A DNA stretch of 64,000 bases, taken from positions 248,001 to 312,000 of the forward strand of contig CAVOYQ010000010.1 in assembly GCA_963700705.1 (NCBI GenBank). The letters are read 5' to 3'. Of the stretch, positions 55,015 to 63,371 are shown piece by piece. Each line of letters starts with the position of its first letter. Position 1 is the first letter of the stretch. The position numbers were made by a program, and so were the translations under genes. The DNA is from JAHEFT01 sp963700705 (GTDB lineage Bacteria > Pseudomonadota > Gammaproteobacteria > Xanthomonadales > SZUA-36). Below the pieces are notes generated by a model. It worked only from the letters and a program-made list of their open reading frames with translations. It was not told the origin of the DNA and did not search any database.

Positions 55015-56492
55015 AGGAACAATGAACCGTTCACCAGGAAATGCGTTCCAATACTCGCGAAATATCCCAGCACGATCGCCCAGGACCACTTCAGGTGGCC
55101 GAAAAACGTGTATTTCCCACGTGCCGTGCCCATGACCGCGACGCCGGCGGCGGATCCGATCGAAAGCATTGACCCGCCCACGCCGGCGGTCAGGGTCACC
55201 AGCAGCCACTGGCCCATCGACATCTCCGGATTCATCTCCAGCACGGCGAACATGACCGGGATATTGTCGACGATGGCCGAGGCGAACCCGACGATGACGT
55301 TGGCGGTCGTATGGCCCAGTCCCTCGTACATCAGCTCAGAGCCCACCGCGAGATAACCGAAGGCGCCGAGACCGCCGACACACATGATCACGCCGTAGAA
55401 AAACATCAGGGTATCCCACTCCGCGCGTTGCATATTGTGGAAGATATCAAAAACCTGGCGGTTTTGAGTCGGATCGCTTTGATGCACCGCCTCCACGCCC
55501 AGGGGCGATGGTGCGGACATTTTGAATTCCTCCCCGCTCGTCAAGCGCAGGTCCCGACGCTGCAGGTAATAGCCAAATAGCTTCAGAAATCCCAGGCCCG
55601 TCATCATTCCGAGTACCGGCGGCAGGTGGAGAATATTGTGAAAGGAGACCGCCATCGTGATGGTCAGGACGAACAGGCCCACAACGACCCAGGCACCATG
55701 CTGGAGTTCGGCCCTGTCGGTGACCGCCTCCGGCTGGCCCTCACGCACGGCGAAACTGAGGATTACGGCGGTAACCAGCCAATTGGCCAGTGACGGGATA
55801 AACAGGGCAAAAAAGTCCTGGAACTGGACGATGCCTTTTTGCCAGACCATCAGTGTCGTGATGTCGCCGAACGGGCTGAAGGCGCCGCCCGCGTTCGCTG
55901 CGACGACGATATTGATGCAGGCGACGGAAATGAACCGGGTATTACTACCGCCCACTGCAACCGCAACTGCAGCCATCAGCATCGCGGTGGTCAGGTTGTC
56001 GGCAATCGGGGAAATCACGAACGCCAGTGAGCCGGTAATCCAGAAAATCTTGCGCAGCGAATATCCCTGGGTAACCAGGCGCACACGCAGGACGTCAAAA
56101 ATCCCCCGCTCTTCCATGGTGTTGATGTAGGTCATCGCAGACAGCAGGAACAGGAACAGCGAAGCGAACTCCAGCAGGTCATGCCGGAAAGCCTCGTGGA
56201 CCAGATCGGAATCACCGGACTGGGCGAAAGCAATGGCGACCAGCACCCAGATCAGACCGGCAGCGACAATCACCGGCTTGGACTTGCGCATGTGCAGCAC
56301 TTCCTCGCCGATCACCAGCGAGTAGGCGGCGACGAAAATCACCACGGACAGGATGCCGGCCCAATGGCCGGTCAGGTTGGTGATCTCCAGTGCGCCCTGC
56401 GTCGAGGCCAGTGCGGCGGCCGGCAGCAACAGGACAAGCAGGCTGAGGCCAAAGGCTTTTAGCAGGAACGTGTAATTACGGGAGTCAGTCAT
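55011..56492 (-). CDS. nhaD: NhaD-type sodium/proton antiporter
   Basis: 493 residues with about 12-13 hydrophobic helices. NhaD-type marks are SPIADNLTTAMLMAA, NIVVAANAGGAFSPFGDITTLMVW and the late FASAIVDNIPVMFAVLEM, the paired helices with Asp/Asn residues of the ion-transporter superfamily, plus GSMLSIGSAAGVAVMG. It exports sodium for protons across the inner membrane and suits a marine or saline habitat. It is first in a two-gene unit with the APC permease. The upstream neighbour is the PPIase/HupE remnant. Confidence 0.88.
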   Translation of the reverse strand: MTDSRNYTFLLKAFGLSLLVLLLPAAALASTQGALEITNLTGHWAGILSVVIFVAAYSLVIGEEVLHMRKSKPVIVAAGLIWVLVAIAFAQSGDSDLVHEAFRHDLLEFASLFLFLLSAMTYINTMEERGIFDVLRVRLVTQGYSLRKIFWITGSLAFVISPIADNLTTAMLMAAVAVAVGGSNTRFISVACINIVVAANAGGAFSPFGDITTLMVWQKGIVQFQDFFALFIPSLANWLVTAVILSFAVREGQPEAVTDRAELQHGAWVVVGLFVLTITMAVSFHNILHLPPVLGMMTGLGFLKLFGYYLQRRDLRLTSGEEFKMSAPSPLGVEAVHQSDPTQNRQVFDIFHNMQRAEWDTLMFFYGVIMCVGGLGAFGYLAVGSELMYEGLGHTTANVIVGFASAIVDNIPVMFAVLEMNPEMSMGQWLLVTLTAGVGGSMLSIGSAAGVAVMGTARGKYTFFGHLKWSWAIVLGYFASIGTHFLVNGSLFL

Positions 56493-56548
56493 GTAGGGTT
56501 TCCTGGCTGATTTTGATCGGCCTATCTTTTACTGTTGATGTGGGTGCG

Positions 56549-57116
56549 TCAAGCAAATCCGGTGATCCGGTCGATCGTCCAGAAGGCTGCCAGCGACCCG
56601 ATGAAGTACACCGGAACGCGCCATGCCCATTGCGGCCAGCTGAACTTTCCCAGCACAAACCAGGCCAGGAACACGGCGGCGATCGGTGCTGAAATAAACC
56701 TGGCGCAGGGAAATCTGCGGCTGAAGCATGTACTCAGCATGGTGTTCGTCCAGGTAAGCCTGTAACTGTTCATCGTTCGGCGGCATCAGTGCGGCCACAT
56801 CTTCCACCAGCATCTCGAGTTTCTGGCGCAGGCGCCTGCGGATCACGATGTCGTCCTGGTCCAGGCCCATCTTCCTGCTCTCGCGGTACGCGATCTCCTG
56901 CCGGATATAATCCTGCAACAAACCCTGGAACTCATCCGGTGTCGGCGGTCTCTGCCAGGTGCGGGAAAACGTGTTCAGCAGGTTTTCCTGCTGTCCTTTG
57001 CTGATGAATATTTCATCCGCGTCACTGCCCTTGCCGGCGACTGAATGGTAGACGACAAATATCAACCCCCCGAGCAACAGGAAATGGATCAGCGGTTCTC
57101 TCAACCACTTTGACAT
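56549..57116 (-). pseudogene. Chimeric remnant: PPIase-like N-terminus joined to a HupE/UreJ-like C-terminus
   Basis: From the ATG at 57116 the frame reads a membrane-anchored, SurA/parvulin-like N-terminal domain (WLREPLIHFLLLGGLIFVV, then ADEIFISKGQQENLL and RQEIAYRESRKMGLDQDDIVIRRRLRQKL) down to SLRQVYFSTDRR, where a peptidyl-prolyl isomerase domain would normally begin. Immediately after, in another frame, comes FLAWFVLGKFSWPQWAWRVPVYF and SLAAFWTIDRITGF, which looks like the end of a HupE/UreJ-type membrane protein. The two genes are often neighbours. A deletion of about 1 kb or more, or a misassembly at 56690-56700, would explain this. Confidence 0.6.
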
Positions 57117-57190
57117 GTTCAAATTGTCCGCATCAGGAAAGCCGGCGCCAGACTATCAGCACCGGCTGATATGCCGTATCAAGTCAGGGT

Positions 57191-58723
57191 TTATCCGGTC
57201 GCGTGCGATTCCTGCGCCTGCTTTCTCTGCAGACCACGAATTACGCTTAAGCGATATGCCACGTAGTATTTAACAATATTGGCCACGTACTGCACGGTCT
57301 CGCTTCCAATCTCCCGCGCCGCAATGATTTCGACATTGTCGAACCAGAGGTCGGGGTTGTAGCCCTGCTTTTCAGCTTTCAGTCTGAGGCCCGCTATCCG
57401 TGCAGGGCCCGCATTATACGCCGCCAACGCAAAAAGTGTCTTGTTAGTGGTGTCCATGTCGGGATCGTTGAAATAGCGGCTGCGGATAAAATCCAGGTAT
57501 TTGACGCCAGCGTGAATATTGTTCGAAATTGTTGTGATGTCGGGAATACCAACATTGGGATCCGATGCGGTGCTTGGCAGTAGCTGCATGACCCCGACCG
57601 CACCGGCCTTGCTGCGGGCGTGCTGCTGCAACCGGGATTCCTGGTAGCCCTGGGCAGTCACCATCAGGTAATCAAAACCGTACTGTTTGCCATACTTCTC
57701 AAAAATTCCAACGACGTCCTGGAAGCGCTGGTAATCTTCCTTGTTCACTACATTTTTCGACCAGTCATAGTCCTTTATATAACGGTTAATCAGGATGTTC
57801 CCCTTCAGGGTTCCCTGCCGGTGCGACTTCAGAAACTCATTCAGGGCAGACTTCAATTGCGGACTGTTTTTACGAATGGCATAGCCAATTTGGCCGCCTG
57901 CGCGGAACACAATGTCATCACGCACGACCAGTTGGTCGAATACATCGGCAAAAATCCGCGCCTTGTAGTCATCGACAACCGCCCATTCAATGGAACCGGC
58001 ATTGACCATCTCGAGGATGTCTTCATCTTCCATGAATTCAGAAATATCCTGAATGATGACAGGCGCAATGCCTGCCTCAGCGAATCGGCGGTTAAGTGCA
58101 TCCAGACTGGCGCGGTAACTGCTGGAAGCCCTGACGTAAACCTCACGCCCTGCCAGACCTTCAATCGATGAAACCGCAGGCGCCGATGGGCCGGTGACCA
58201 GGACCTCTGACAACTCGCGGGTTAACGGATCCGTAAAATCGATCAGCTCACTGCGTTCCGGCGTAATGGTCAACGCCGCGGCCGCAATATCGCCGCGGCC
58301 ATCCAACAGTCCCTGGATGAGCTCATCCCGTGCCACGGGGATGAAGACCACGTGCACCTGTACTGTTTTGTTTCCTGACGCCTTGTTTAACTGGTCTTCG
58401 AACATTTTGAACATTTCATAGGCTAATCCGGCTTCCTGCCCGTTTTCTATGAAATAGGTGCCCAGTCCATACACGGTCAGAACCCGGATGATACGCCTTT
58501 CGATCATCTCATCCAGATCACCGAACCAGGGCTTTGCAAGAACCGGGATACCCAGTTCTTCCTGGATTTGCTCGAGCGAAGGCCGGGTCGGTACCGTATC
58601 GGTCAGGGTTGATTCGGCGGAAAGCCCGGAGTTGACTGGATCCACTCCGGATCCGCCCGACGCTGAATCACCACAGGCCGAGATCGCCAGCACCGCCAGG
58701 CAAATTGTCAGTTTTTTGATCAT
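57191..58723 (-). CDS. MltF-like membrane-bound lytic transglycosylase
   Basis: About 510 residues from the ATG at 58723. The lipoprotein signal ends in lipobox LAISAC. Residues about 70-300 form a family 3 solute-binding domain (IPVARDELIQGLLDGRGDIAAAALTITPER; given by position 58170-58340), as in MltF. The C-terminal domain is a family 1 (SLT) lytic transglycosylase with the catalytic Glu in AQGYQESRLQQHA, then AVGVMQLLPSTA and FALAAYNAGPARI. It cleaves peptidoglycan glycan strands to 1,6-anhydro products at the cell envelope. It is a single gene, divergent from the large RNA gene. Confidence 0.88.
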   Translation of the reverse strand: MIKKLTICLAVLAISACGDSASGGSGVDPVNSGLSAESTLTDTVPTRPSLEQIQEELGIPVLAKPWFGDLDEMIERRIIRVLTVYGLGTYFIENGQEAGLAYEMFKMFEDQLNKASGNKTVQVHVVFIPVARDELIQGLLDGRGDIAAAALTITPERSELIDFTDPLTRELSEVLVTGPSAPAVSSIEGLAGREVYVRASSSYRASLDALNRRFAEAGIAPVIIQDISEFMEDEDILEMVNAGSIEWAVVDDYKARIFADVFDQLVVRDDIVFRAGGQIGYAIRKNSPQLKSALNEFLKSHRQGTLKGNILINRYIKDYDWSKNVVNKEDYQRFQDVVGIFEKYGKQYGFDYLMVTAQGYQESRLQQHARSKAGAVGVMQLLPSTASDPNVGIPDITTISNNIHAGVKYLDFIRSRYFNDPDMDTTNKTLFALAAYNAGPARIAGLRLKAEKQGYNPDLWFDNVEIIAAREIGSETVQYVANIVKYYVAYRLSVIRGLQRKQAQESHATG

Positions 58724-58933
58724 GGGAATAATTTTTCCATTATCCGGTCCCTTGGTTTTCAATGCGATGTTATCCATTGCGGTGCACACTTGCTCGGCAT
58801 TTTTATCATTCAATTCGGTTCGTCGCAAAAAATAAAAATTGAATTTTCCTACGTTATTCGCTTATTCAGCAACTTGCCATTCGCACCTGATATTGCTCTT
58901 GAGAAAACCATCCTAAGTCATCCAGTTGGGTCG

Positions 58934-58962
58934 TTGACATCACCAAACCACAGGAGTAGCTT
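58934..58962 (+). promoter_or_regulatory. Sigma-70 promoter of the large RNA
   Basis: A perfect TTGACA at 58934-58939, a 17-base spacer and TAGCTT at 58957-58962 (three of six -10 matches). Predicted start is near 58969. The flanking 58724-58933 has no gene and is AT-rich. Confidence 0.5.
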
Positions 58963-58968
58963 TAACTT

Positions 58969-59549
58969 CCCGTTAGACGAAACCCACCGGCCGGACGGCC
59001 GACCCGTCGAAAGGCAGTGGAGGGTACCAGACAACGGATAAAGTGTTCACGTGGTGCTGAACACGTCACCTGGGCCGGGCTCTGCAAGTGCCGGTCGTAC
59101 CACAGAAGGGTGACTCGAAAGGGAGACGCGATCCCTTGAGATAGACGCCAGGAGGTGCAAGCCTCACCAGGTCGAAAAGGCCAGAAACAGGTAACACTGA
59201 AGTAAGGTCTGAAAGGTCGGGAGAGCTCAGGCTCTGGACGACCGGGGTCGAAGGCTGCTTAGGCAGCGACAGATCCGGAACTCGAAAGGCGCAAGCCGGA
59301 AGAGTCGAAGGGTGGAAAGAACGCAAGTTCCGGAAACCGACGAGGATACGGGCGCAACCCTGTGGAATCGGAAGACCGAAAGACGTCGATAAATAAGGCG
59401 GGAGTAGAAGTCCCGCGACCGGAGCCCGGGAGCAGAGAGCCGAGGAACTGGACAGAGTTGGAAAGGCCTAGGAGGATCTGCAGTCCACCATAAGCGGAGT
59501 TCCGATACTTCTACACGAGAGAGGAGGCTCACGCCTCCTCTCTTTTTTT
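58969..59549 (+). ncRNA. Large structured non-coding RNA candidate (~580 nt)
   Basis: No convincing protein frame occupies this interval; instead it is dense in hairpins. Stems seen: GTGTTCA/TGAACAC (59043-59064), GAGGT-GCAA-GCCTC (59152-59165), AGAGC-TCAG-GCTCT (59222-59235), GCTGC-TTAG-GCAGC (59254-59267), GGC-GCAA-GCC (59288-59297), GAAC-GCAA-GTTC (59319-59330), GGG-CGCAA-CCC (59350-59360), GCGGGA-N7-TCCCGC (59398-59416). Three loops are exact GNRA tetraloops, and GAAA occurs repeatedly between stems. It has its own promoter-like sequence and an 11-bp terminator. I could not match it to RNase P (no GAGGAAAGTCC), tmRNA, 6S, SRP RNA or a group II domain V. Confidence 0.7.
59518..59549 (+). 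terminator. Intrinsic terminator of the large RNA
   Basis: An 11-bp stem (AGAGAGGAGGC with GCCTCCTCTCT) with a TCAC loop followed by T residues; among the strongest terminators in the window. Confidence 0.92.
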
Positions 59550-59604
59550 GTCTGAAGATTTCTCCTTTTCGTACTACAATTGTCCCCCGCGCATTCTCAG
59601 GGCT

Positions 59605-60432
59605 ATGATGAACGATTTGCCAGCCAGCCATAACGATTCCAGCGCCCCGGTTATCCGGATCCGGGACCTGGTTTTTCGCCGTGGCCGAAAAACCATCCTC
59701 GACGGCATCAACATGGACATTCCACGCGGATCCATCGTGGCTTTCATGGGCCCCAGTGGCGCAGGCAAGACCACGATTCTCCGTTTGATATCGGGCCAGT
59801 TGCGCCCGGACGAAGGAACGGTCGAGGTTAACGGCCAGTTGATTTCATCGATGTCTGACCGGGAATTGCATCATTTCCGCCGGAATATCGGGGTGCTTTT
59901 GCAGGACGGCGCCCTGTTCACGGACCTGACCGTTTTCGAGAACATCGCAACGCCCGTGCGGGAACATACCAATCTTCCCGAAGCCCTGATCCGGCGCCTG
60001 GTCATGTGCAAACTCAGTGCGGTCGGCCTGGGCGGTATCGAAGAACGGATGCCGCACGAGCTTTCCGGCGGGATGGCCAGGAGGGTCGCATTTGCCCGTG
60101 CCGTTGTTCTCGATCCGGACATCATGCTCTATGACGAGCCGATGACCGGACTGGACCCGATCGCGGTCTCGACGATCCGCACGCTGATGCGTGAAACAAA
60201 CGACGCGCTTGGCCTGACCAGCCTCGTGGTGACGCACAACGTGTACCAGATGAGCCGGCTGGTCGATTATTGTTATATCATCGCCTCGGCAAAGATCGCC
60301 GGCGAGGGTCCTCCGGCTGAACTGGGCAGCAGCAATGACCCGGGCGTTGACCAGTTCATGAACGGTAAAGTCGAAGGCCCGATCCCTTTTCACTATCAAC
60401 CACCGGGCGCGCCCTGGGGACTATTGGACTGA
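59605..60432 (+). CDS. mlaF: Phospholipid ABC transporter ATPase MlaF
   Basis: 275 residues from the ATG at 59605; the longer frame upstream runs into the RNA terminator and is rejected. Walker A is GPSGAGKTT, Q-loop LLQDGALFTDLT, signature LSGGMARR, Walker B IMLYDEP and H-loop VTHNVY. With MlaE, MlaD, MlaC and MlaB it moves phospholipids between inner and outer membranes to keep outer-membrane lipid asymmetry. First gene of the six-gene mla operon. Confidence 0.93.
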   Translation: MMNDLPASHNDSSAPVIRIRDLVFRRGRKTILDGINMDIPRGSIVAFMGPSGAGKTTILRLISGQLRPDEGTVEVNGQLISSMSDRELHHFRRNIGVLLQDGALFTDLTVFENIATPVREHTNLPEALIRRLVMCKLSAVGLGGIEERMPHELSGGMARRVAFARAVVLDPDIMLYDEPMTGLDPIAVSTIRTLMRETNDALGLTSLVVTHNVYQMSRLVDYCYIIASAKIAGEGPPAELGSSNDPGVDQFMNGKVEGPIPFHYQPPGAPWGLLD

Positions 60433-60433
60433 C

Positions 60434-61204
60434 ATGCAGGAATCGATCCCGCTGATTGACCGATTTACCGGGCCGGTTACCCAGGCCGGGCAGTGCCTGC
60501 TTTTCCTGTTTCGCATGCTTGCGGGTGTCCGTTTCAGCGGCTCCCAGGTTCTGACAGTGTTGCAGCAGACTTACCTGATCGGGGCGAGGTCCCTGGTCAT
60601 CATCATGATTTGCGGGTTCTTTGTCGGCATGGTGCTGTCCCTGCAGGCGATCAACGCACTGGAACAATTCGGTGCCTCGGACCAGGTCAGCCTGCTGGTC
60701 GGCAAATCCCTGTTCCGTGAACTGGGCCCGGTTTTAACGGCTTTACTGTTCGCGGGACGGGCCGGCACTTCGATCACGGCCGAAATCGGCCTGATGAAAG
60801 CCACCAACCAGATCGAGGCGATGGAACTGATGGCGATCGACCCGATCCAACGTATCGCGTTGCCGAGATTCGCAGCCGGCGTGATCTCCGTGCCGTTGCT
60901 CACGGCGCTGTTCAACGCGCTGGCCATCCTGGGCAGCGTGGTTTTTTCCATCGGCGTAATGGACCTCGATTCCGGTATTTTCTGGAGCAAGCTTCAGACC
61001 GGTATTTACTTTGAAAAAGATTTTCTTGGCGGGCTCTATAAGAGCGTGGTGTTTGGCGGAACGATCAGCCTGATCGCGGTTTATTTCGGCTATTCCGCAA
61101 AACCAACCGGGTCCGGCGTGGGTACCGCCACCACCAATACGGTCGTCCTGAGTTCCGTGCTGGTGCTTATTTTTGACTTCATCATGACGTCATTCCTGAC
61201 GTGA
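60434..61204 (+). CDS. mlaE: Phospholipid ABC transporter permease MlaE
   Basis: 256 residues, the usual length, with five or six hydrophobic helices. The family segment GPVLTALLFAGRAGTSITAEIGLMK (60727-60801) and MELMAIDP are the conserved coupling region; ISVPLLTALFNALAILGS and the closing VLSSVLVLIFDFIMTSFL follow. It forms the membrane channel with MlaF and the MlaD hexamer. It starts 1 base after the mlaF stop. Confidence 0.93.
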   Translation: MQESIPLIDRFTGPVTQAGQCLLFLFRMLAGVRFSGSQVLTVLQQTYLIGARSLVIIMICGFFVGMVLSLQAINALEQFGASDQVSLLVGKSLFRELGPVLTALLFAGRAGTSITAEIGLMKATNQIEAMELMAIDPIQRIALPRFAAGVISVPLLTALFNALAILGSVVFSIGVMDLDSGIFWSKLQTGIYFEKDFLGGLYKSVVFGGTISLIAVYFGYSAKPTGSGVGTATTNTVVLSSVLVLIFDFIMTSFLT

Positions 61205-61213
61205 GGTAACGAT

Positions 61214-61684
61214 ATGCGTGCGAACTACAAAGTTGAATTCGCATCCGGGGTGTTCCTGCTGCTGGGAATTGCCGCCCTGGTCTGGCTCGCCACCCGGGCC
61301 ACCGACTATGGCCAGGAAATTGGCAAGGAAACATACAGCATCAGTGCGCGTTTTGACAATGTCGCCGACTTGCGCGACCGCGCCCCGGTCAAAATCGGCG
61401 GCGTCACGGTAGGCATGGTTGAATCAATTACGCTGGATCCTGTCTCATTTGAAGCCGTGGTAAAAATGAACGTGGCTTCCCGGTTCGACGAGATCCCTTC
61501 AGACACGAGCGCCGCGGTGCTGACGTCAGGCGTTCTGGGAGATCGCTATATCGGTTTGGAGCCGGGCGGAGCCCCGGATATGCTGGCTGACGGCGACGAG
61601 TTGTTCATGACGCAATCGGCCCTTGTTCTCGAACAGATTATCGGTAAGTATTTGTTCAACACCGGATCAGGCAAAGAAGAATGA
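61214..61684 (+). CDS. mlaD: Phospholipid-binding MCE-domain protein MlaD
   Basis: 156 residues. One N-terminal helix (FLLLGIAALVWLAT) anchors a single MCE domain with YSISARFDNVADLRDRAPVKIGGVTVG and a conserved GDRYIGLEPGG. MlaD hexamers form the hydrophobic ring that hands lipids to MlaC. Its stop overlaps the mlaC start (ATGA). Confidence 0.93.
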   Translation: MRANYKVEFASGVFLLLGIAALVWLATRATDYGQEIGKETYSISARFDNVADLRDRAPVKIGGVTVGMVESITLDPVSFEAVVKMNVASRFDEIPSDTSAAVLTSGVLGDRYIGLEPGGAPDMLADGDELFMTQSALVLEQIIGKYLFNTGSGKEE

Positions 61685-62301
61685 TGAAATACGTGTTGGC
61701 TATAACCCTGCTTTTGCTCGCCGGAACCGGCGTCGCGGACGCTTATGCGGTGGATCAGCGCGATCCGCTGACCATCATCGACGAGACTACCGCCAGTATC
61801 CTTTCGATTCTCGATGAACGCAGGGAAGAGTTTACCGCAGACCAGGCATTACTCCAGGACGTGGTGCGCGAAGACCTTCTGCCACTGCTTGACCTGAATT
61901 ATTCAGCGCGCCTGATCCTGGGCAAAGCGGGCAAAGGGGTCAGTCCCGAACAGCTGGAGTCTTTTTCCCAGGCCATGGCCAGTGTCCTGGTCAACCGCTA
62001 TGCGGACGGATTGCTGGAATTCCGCTCGGACAAGCAGGTGGAAGTGCTGCCGTTGAAAGGAAACAATACGGACAAGTTGACCCGGGTCCGGACCCGCATC
62101 GCGCTGGAAAACGGAGGTTTTACCCCGGTGGACTACGCATTCCGGAAAACGGACACGGGCTGGAAAGCTTTCGACGTGACCGTCGAGGGTATCTCTTACA
62201 TCATCACGTTTCGTAACCAGATCGCCCCGCGGGTCGAGGCGGATGGGATTGACAAGGTGACGGAAGAAATTCGCAGCGGAAGTATCCAGCTCAGTGATTG
62301 A
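61681..62301 (+). CDS. mlaC: Periplasmic phospholipid carrier MlaC
   Basis: 206 residues with a signal peptide (YVLAITLLLLAGTGVADA). The Tol-Tol-Ttg2 domain includes LLPLLDLNYSARLILGKAGK, FSQAMASVLVNRYADGLLEF and FDVTVEGISYIITFRNQI. It shuttles phospholipids between the MlaFEDB complex and MlaA in the outer membrane. It overlaps mlaD by 4 bases and mlaB by 8. Confidence 0.93.
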   Translation: MMKYVLAITLLLLAGTGVADAYAVDQRDPLTIIDETTASILSILDERREEFTADQALLQDVVREDLLPLLDLNYSARLILGKAGKGVSPEQLESFSQAMASVLVNRYADGLLEFRSDKQVEVLPLKGNNTDKLTRVRTRIALENGGFTPVDYAFRKTDTGWKAFDVTVEGISYIITFRNQIAPRVEADGIDKVTEEIRSGSIQLSD

Positions 62302-62617
62302 CGACTGCTCCATTGAAATCGGGCAAGACGGCCGTGCGTCACTTGCCGGCGCCCTGACTTTTGAGACAGTGGCCGGCCTGTTCGGTGAAACTCAAAAACT
62401 GTTCCGTGACCCCCATCCCGTTACGCTGATCGACCTGTCGGACGTAACAAACGCCGATAGCGCCGGCCTGGCTTTGTTGATCGAATGGCAGGCCATGCAG
62501 CGCGCGGCGTCCCGAAAACTGGAAATCAACGATGCCCCGGCCAGCCTGATCAGTCTGGCCCGGTTGTGCGAGGCTGATGACGTGATGAACCTGAACAGCA
62601 GGGATTCGCAGCAGTGA
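62294..62617 (+). CDS. mlaB: STAS-domain protein MlaB
   Basis: 107 residues from a GTG inside the end of mlaC. A single STAS domain with the conserved VTNADSAGLALLIEWQ segment. MlaB binds MlaF in the cytoplasm and is needed for assembly and activity of the transporter. Its stop overlaps the mlaA GTG start. Confidence 0.88.
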   Translation: MIDDCSIEIGQDGRASLAGALTFETVAGLFGETQKLFRDPHPVTLIDLSDVTNADSAGLALLIEWQAMQRAASRKLEINDAPASLISLARLCEADDVMNLNSRDSQQ

Positions 62618-63348
62618 ACAGGCGACAGCCTTTTTTCCTGTTCACCCTGCTGGTTCTGATGTCAGCCCTGGGCGGCTGCGTCAGCCAGAAGGTGGTGCTG
62701 ACGGACCCCGAAGCCGATCCCTGGGAAGCCTACAACCGGAAAATTCATTCCTTCAACATGGCCCTGGACAAGGCCATCGCCCGGCCGGTGGCAAAAGGCT
62801 ATAACGCCATTGTTCCGGAAGCACCCAGGCGCGGGATCAGAAATTTTTTCAAAAACCTCGATTACCCGGTGACCTTCCTGAATTTACTGGCGCAAGGCAA
62901 AATTGAGGACGCCCTGACCGCAACGGGCCGTTTCCTGATGAACTCCACCGTCGGTGTGCTGGGTTTTGTCGACGTGGCCACCAAGGTGGAGATTCCGGAT
63001 TACGACGAAGATTTCGGCCAGACACTGGCGGTCTGGGGCTGGAAGAACAGCCGCTACCTGGTGATGCCGGTTTTCGGCCCCTACACGGCCCGTGATTTCC
63101 TCGGCCGCAGTTTCTATGGCTACTTTCACCCGATCAGCTATGTCGCCCGTGAGTACAACAACTACATACCAATGGTTGTAGACCTGATCGCGCTGCGAGC
63201 CGAACTGCTGCCCTTCCAGGCGGAGCTGGACAGCGCGAGTGATCCGTACGTGCTGGTGCGGGACGTCTACCTGCAGAACCGTGAATACCGTATCTATGAC
63301 GGTGATCCACCAGAGACCGATTACGACGCATTATTGGAAGAGTATTGA
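62614..63348 (+). CDS. mlaA: Outer-membrane lipoprotein MlaA (VacJ)
   Basis: 244 residues from a GTG overlapping the mlaB stop. The lipobox is SALGGC. MlaA marks are DPWEAYNRKIHSFNMALDKAIARP, NFFKNLDYPVTFLNLLAQGK and FGQTLAVWGWKNSRYLVMPVFGP (all within 62713-63090). It sits in the inner leaflet of the outer membrane and removes misplaced phospholipids, passing them to MlaC. Having mlaA at the end of the mlaFEDCB operon makes this a self-contained system; in E. coli mlaA is elsewhere. Confidence 0.94.
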   Translation: MNRRQPFFLFTLLVLMSALGGCVSQKVVLTDPEADPWEAYNRKIHSFNMALDKAIARPVAKGYNAIVPEAPRRGIRNFFKNLDYPVTFLNLLAQGKIEDALTATGRFLMNSTVGVLGFVDVATKVEIPDYDEDFGQTLAVWGWKNSRYLVMPVFGPYTARDFLGRSFYGYFHPISYVAREYNNYIPMVVDLIALRAELLPFQAELDSASDPYVLVRDVYLQNREYRIYDGDPPETDYDALLEEY

Positions 63349-63371
63349 CCTGCTGGGGTAAGCTGGACCCC

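Noticed and set aside
55015..55209. N-terminal extension of the APC permease
   Set aside because: Arginine-rich sequence antisense-like to the antiporter end; the GTG at 55014 overlaps the antiporter stop and directly precedes the first helix.
58969..59549. Large RNA as RNase P RNA, tmRNA or a group II intron
   Set aside because: The RNase P GAGGAAAGTCC core, a tRNA-like tmRNA end and a group II domain V were looked for by eye and not found; an Infernal search would settle it.
59066..59631. Open frames on the minus strand across the large RNA (86 and 134 codons)
   Set aside because: No family motifs or ribosome-binding sites, and they run through the 11-bp terminator and the hairpins of the RNA.
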